DNA from: Gammaproteobacteria bacterium
GTDB taxonomy: Bacteria; Pseudomonadota; Gammaproteobacteria; UBA9214
Length of the DNA: 5,842 nucleotides
Assembly: GCA_030632175.1 (NCBI GenBank)
Contig: DAOVVG010000165.1
Coordinates: forward strand, 1 to 5,842
Direction: 5' to 3'
Shown: positions 4,096 to 5,842 of the stretch, one piece after another
Layout of the letters: each line of letters begins with the position of its first letter
How positions within the stretch are numbered: the first letter of the stretch is position 1
Made by a program: the position numbers and the translations under genes
The notes under the pieces: model-generated
What the model was told of the DNA's origin: nothing
What the model saw: the letters and a program-made list of their open reading frames with translations, nothing else
Databases searched by the model: none

Positions 4096-5842
4096 TTAGT
4101 CCGTGGTGTATCCAAAATGTTCGATGGTTGTTTTTAAGATGGGGATAAGAGGCTGTACGGCCTCATGGTAATTGCGGTAACGATACAGCGAAGAGGTGTA
4201 AATCTTCTGTGTCACCTGTTCGTAACTGGCGGTTTTCACAACCCGCTCGCTCTTGTGGTGCTGCAGGCAGGCGTCGTCCCAGGGCATGCCGATGTATTCC
4301 AGAATCTTGCGCGTGGTTGCTTCCTGGTCGGTGACCAGGTCTTCGTAGTGAACTTCCAGAAACTTTACGCCGACTTCCCGATAGTGCTCCAGCATGTCCA
4401 TTACCTGCTTGTAGTGCTGCGCGGTACTTTCCAGACTCGACGTGTAGCGATGCGACGACTGAAAGTTTGAAAAGTAGGCCGACAGGCAGGAGTTAAAAGG
4501 GTGTCTGGAAATGTGAATGATGGGTGACTCCGGGAACAGCAGTGAAATCAGTCCCACATGGATCGCATTGTGAGGCATTTTATCGGTGACCCAACGTGTG
4601 TTGCTGTCAGTAACCCCCAGAGATTCCACGCTGGAGAGGTAGTATTCCCGCATTGCCTGTAATTTCTGCTGATCCAATGGTGCTGCCTCGTCCAGCAACA
4701 AGTCAGGGTAGGGTAGCTCGCTGCCGGTAATTTCACTGGCTTCCACCTGTGCTATGTCACCTATGAAGACCAGTTCTCCCGCTGGCGCGGCGAGAGGGTG
4801 AGAGCCGATAATTTGTTCCAGCAGGCTGGTGCCCGAACGCGGGAACCCGACTATAAAGACGGGTGAGGGTTCCACTGTGTTCACAGTTGTCGGTACGCGG
4901 GACAATAAGCTTACGTTTTCACGCGAATAAAAGTCCTTCCAGTGGCTGAAGCGGTTTTCATCAACCTTTGGCTCATAAACCTTGCCGATGTAACTATTTT
5001 TTGCCTGGTTGGCCGCATCATAGGCGGCAAAGGCATCAGTGTAGCGGCCCAGTTTGTCGAGTGTATCGCCCAGTTCGAACAGGTAGCCTGCCTTGATCAT
5101 CTGGCTTTCGATGGCTTCGCTGTCAGCTTGCTCGAGTAGTTCCAGTGCGCCTGCGTAGTCCTTGCGTCTGCGCGCCAGCTTGGCCCTTAGGATCGCCAGT
5201 CCCGGGTAGGTTGGATAGCGTTCAACCGCCTTTTCTGCGATGCGCTCGGCCTCATCAAGGTTATGAATCTTTTCTTCGTGGCTGCTCCAGGCATGATAGA
5301 GCCTGAGATTGGCGATATCGTGTTCTTCTGCGGCCAGGAACTGCGCGTGTGCTTCCTGGTAACGTCCGGTGTCCGAGTAGTGCTTGGCCAGTCCGATATA
5401 GCCCTCGACCATATCGGGGTGTTTCTCAATGATGTACGTCCACTCGGCCGCTGCACTGTCAAAGTTGCGCTGATGGGTCTCCAGCTCAGCCTTGGCGATG
5501 TGTGCATACACATCCCAGGGTGACAGCTTCAGGGCCTGTTCAATGTATTCAACTGCCTCGTCGGTATCGTCTTGCCGGAGCATGCATTTACCCAGGCCGG
5601 CAAGGCCCTTGGCGGAGTGGGGGTCCCCCTTGAGTGCGCGTTCAAAATGTTCAATGGCCTCTTGCTGTTTTCCGAGTTCGTAACAGCGGTAGCCCAGATT
5701 GCAATGCACTGTGCTGTTGTCAGGATCCAGCAGGAGTACCTTGTTATAGTGTTTTTCGACACTGTCCCATTCTCGCAACCTGTCATGCAGGTTGCCGAGG
5801 GTGACATGCGCACCCACATTGTCTGGATCTATACGGATGGCC
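4096..5842 (-). CDS. TPR-repeat sulfotransferase, 5' end outside the window
   Basis: The reading frame stays open to the window edge: the codons before the GTG at 5817 encode RIDPDN, which continues a TPR unit, so that GTG is not the start and the true N-terminus lies outside. The visible 582 residues hold about eight TPR units (to about codon 5000), then a PAPS-dependent sulfotransferase domain. Motifs on the reverse strand are VFIVGFPRSGTS (5'-phosphosulfate loop, P-loop bases 4825-4848), AGEL with the likely catalytic glutamate, DKMPHN (around 4567-4584) and SRHPFNSCLSAYF, whose serine codon at 4480-4482 is the 3'-phosphate contact. All are canonical, so an active sulfotransferase moving sulfate from PAPS to an unknown acceptor is expected. 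No signal peptide can be judged. The protein resembles the convergent gene in architecture but keeps the residues that one has lost. Confidence 0.9.
   Translation of the reverse strand, partial: AIRIDPDNVGAHVTLGNLHDRLREWDSVEKHYNKVLLLDPDNSTVHCNLGYRCYELGKQQEAIEHFERALKGDPHSAKGLAGLGKCMLRQDDTDEAVEYIEQALKLSPWDVYAHIAKAELETHQRNFDSAAAEWTYIIEKHPDMVEGYIGLAKHYSDTGRYQEAHAQFLAAEEHDIANLRLYHAWSSHEEKIHNLDEAERIAEKAVERYPTYPGLAILRAKLARRRKDYAGALELLEQADSEAIESQMIKAGYLFELGDTLDKLGRYTDAFAAYDAANQAKNSYIGKVYEPKVDENRFSHWKDFYSRENVSLLSRVPTTVNTVEPSPVFIVGFPRSGTSLLEQIIGSHPLAAPAGELVFIGDIAQVEASEITGSELPYPDLLLDEAAPLDQQKLQAMREYYLSSVESLGVTDSNTRWVTDKMPHNAIHVGLISLLFPESPIIHISRHPFNSCLSAYFSNFQSSHRYTSSLESTAQHYKQVMDMLEHYREVGVKFLEVHYEDLVTDQEATTRKILEYIGMPWDDACLQHHKSERVVKTASYEQVTQKIYTSSLYRYRNYHEAVQPLIPILKTTIEHFGYTTD

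Noticed and set aside
5529..5819. Alternative minus-strand frames inside the second TPR gene
   Set aside because: They run out of frame with a clear TPR-encoding reading and produce no recognisable sequence.

Overview
The window looks like a chromosomal segment of a gammaproteobacterium. Evidence is the Coq7-type ubiquinone hydroxylase, L13 and S9 proteins very close to the Escherichia coli forms (as recalled, not searched), a tRNA with encoded CCA, and a REP-like repeat of the 'TGTAGGAGCGG...' kind familiar from Pseudomonas and related genomes. I cannot name the genus.

Layout. At 1-566 (minus) lies most of coq7, cut off at its C-terminus by the window edge. Divergent from it at 648-956 (plus) is a small thioredoxin-fold [2Fe-2S] ferredoxin. 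The stretch 957-1298 has no protein gene. Its first part (957-1083) is AT-rich and holds a perfect TTGACA box and a short inverted repeat. Then come about 97 bases that fold into three consecutive hairpins with C-rich unpaired segments, ending in a strong intrinsic terminator (1152-1180). I read this as a small RNA gene not described by any protein annotation. The rest (1181-1298) carries a good sigma-70 promoter for the ribosomal operon.

The stretch 1299-2283 is the rplM-rpsI operon (L13, S9), followed 9 bases later by tRNA-Gln(CUG) and a classical terminator, so the tRNA is probably processed from the ribosomal-protein transcript.

The remaining 3.5 kb holds two long, convergent genes, each encoding an N-terminal TPR array fused to a C-terminal PAPS-sulfotransferase-type domain (2332-3999 plus; 4096-5842 minus, N-terminus outside the window). 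They are separated by 96 bases containing a pair of REP-like hairpins facing each other. The minus-strand protein keeps the expected sulfotransferase motifs. The plus-strand protein has replaced several of them: its P-loop now reads as a textbook Walker A motif (GLPRAGKT), the lysine of the DKMP motif is threonine, and the serine of the 3'-phosphate-binding motif is glutamate. This divergent enzyme and the candidate small RNA are the two observations most worth following.
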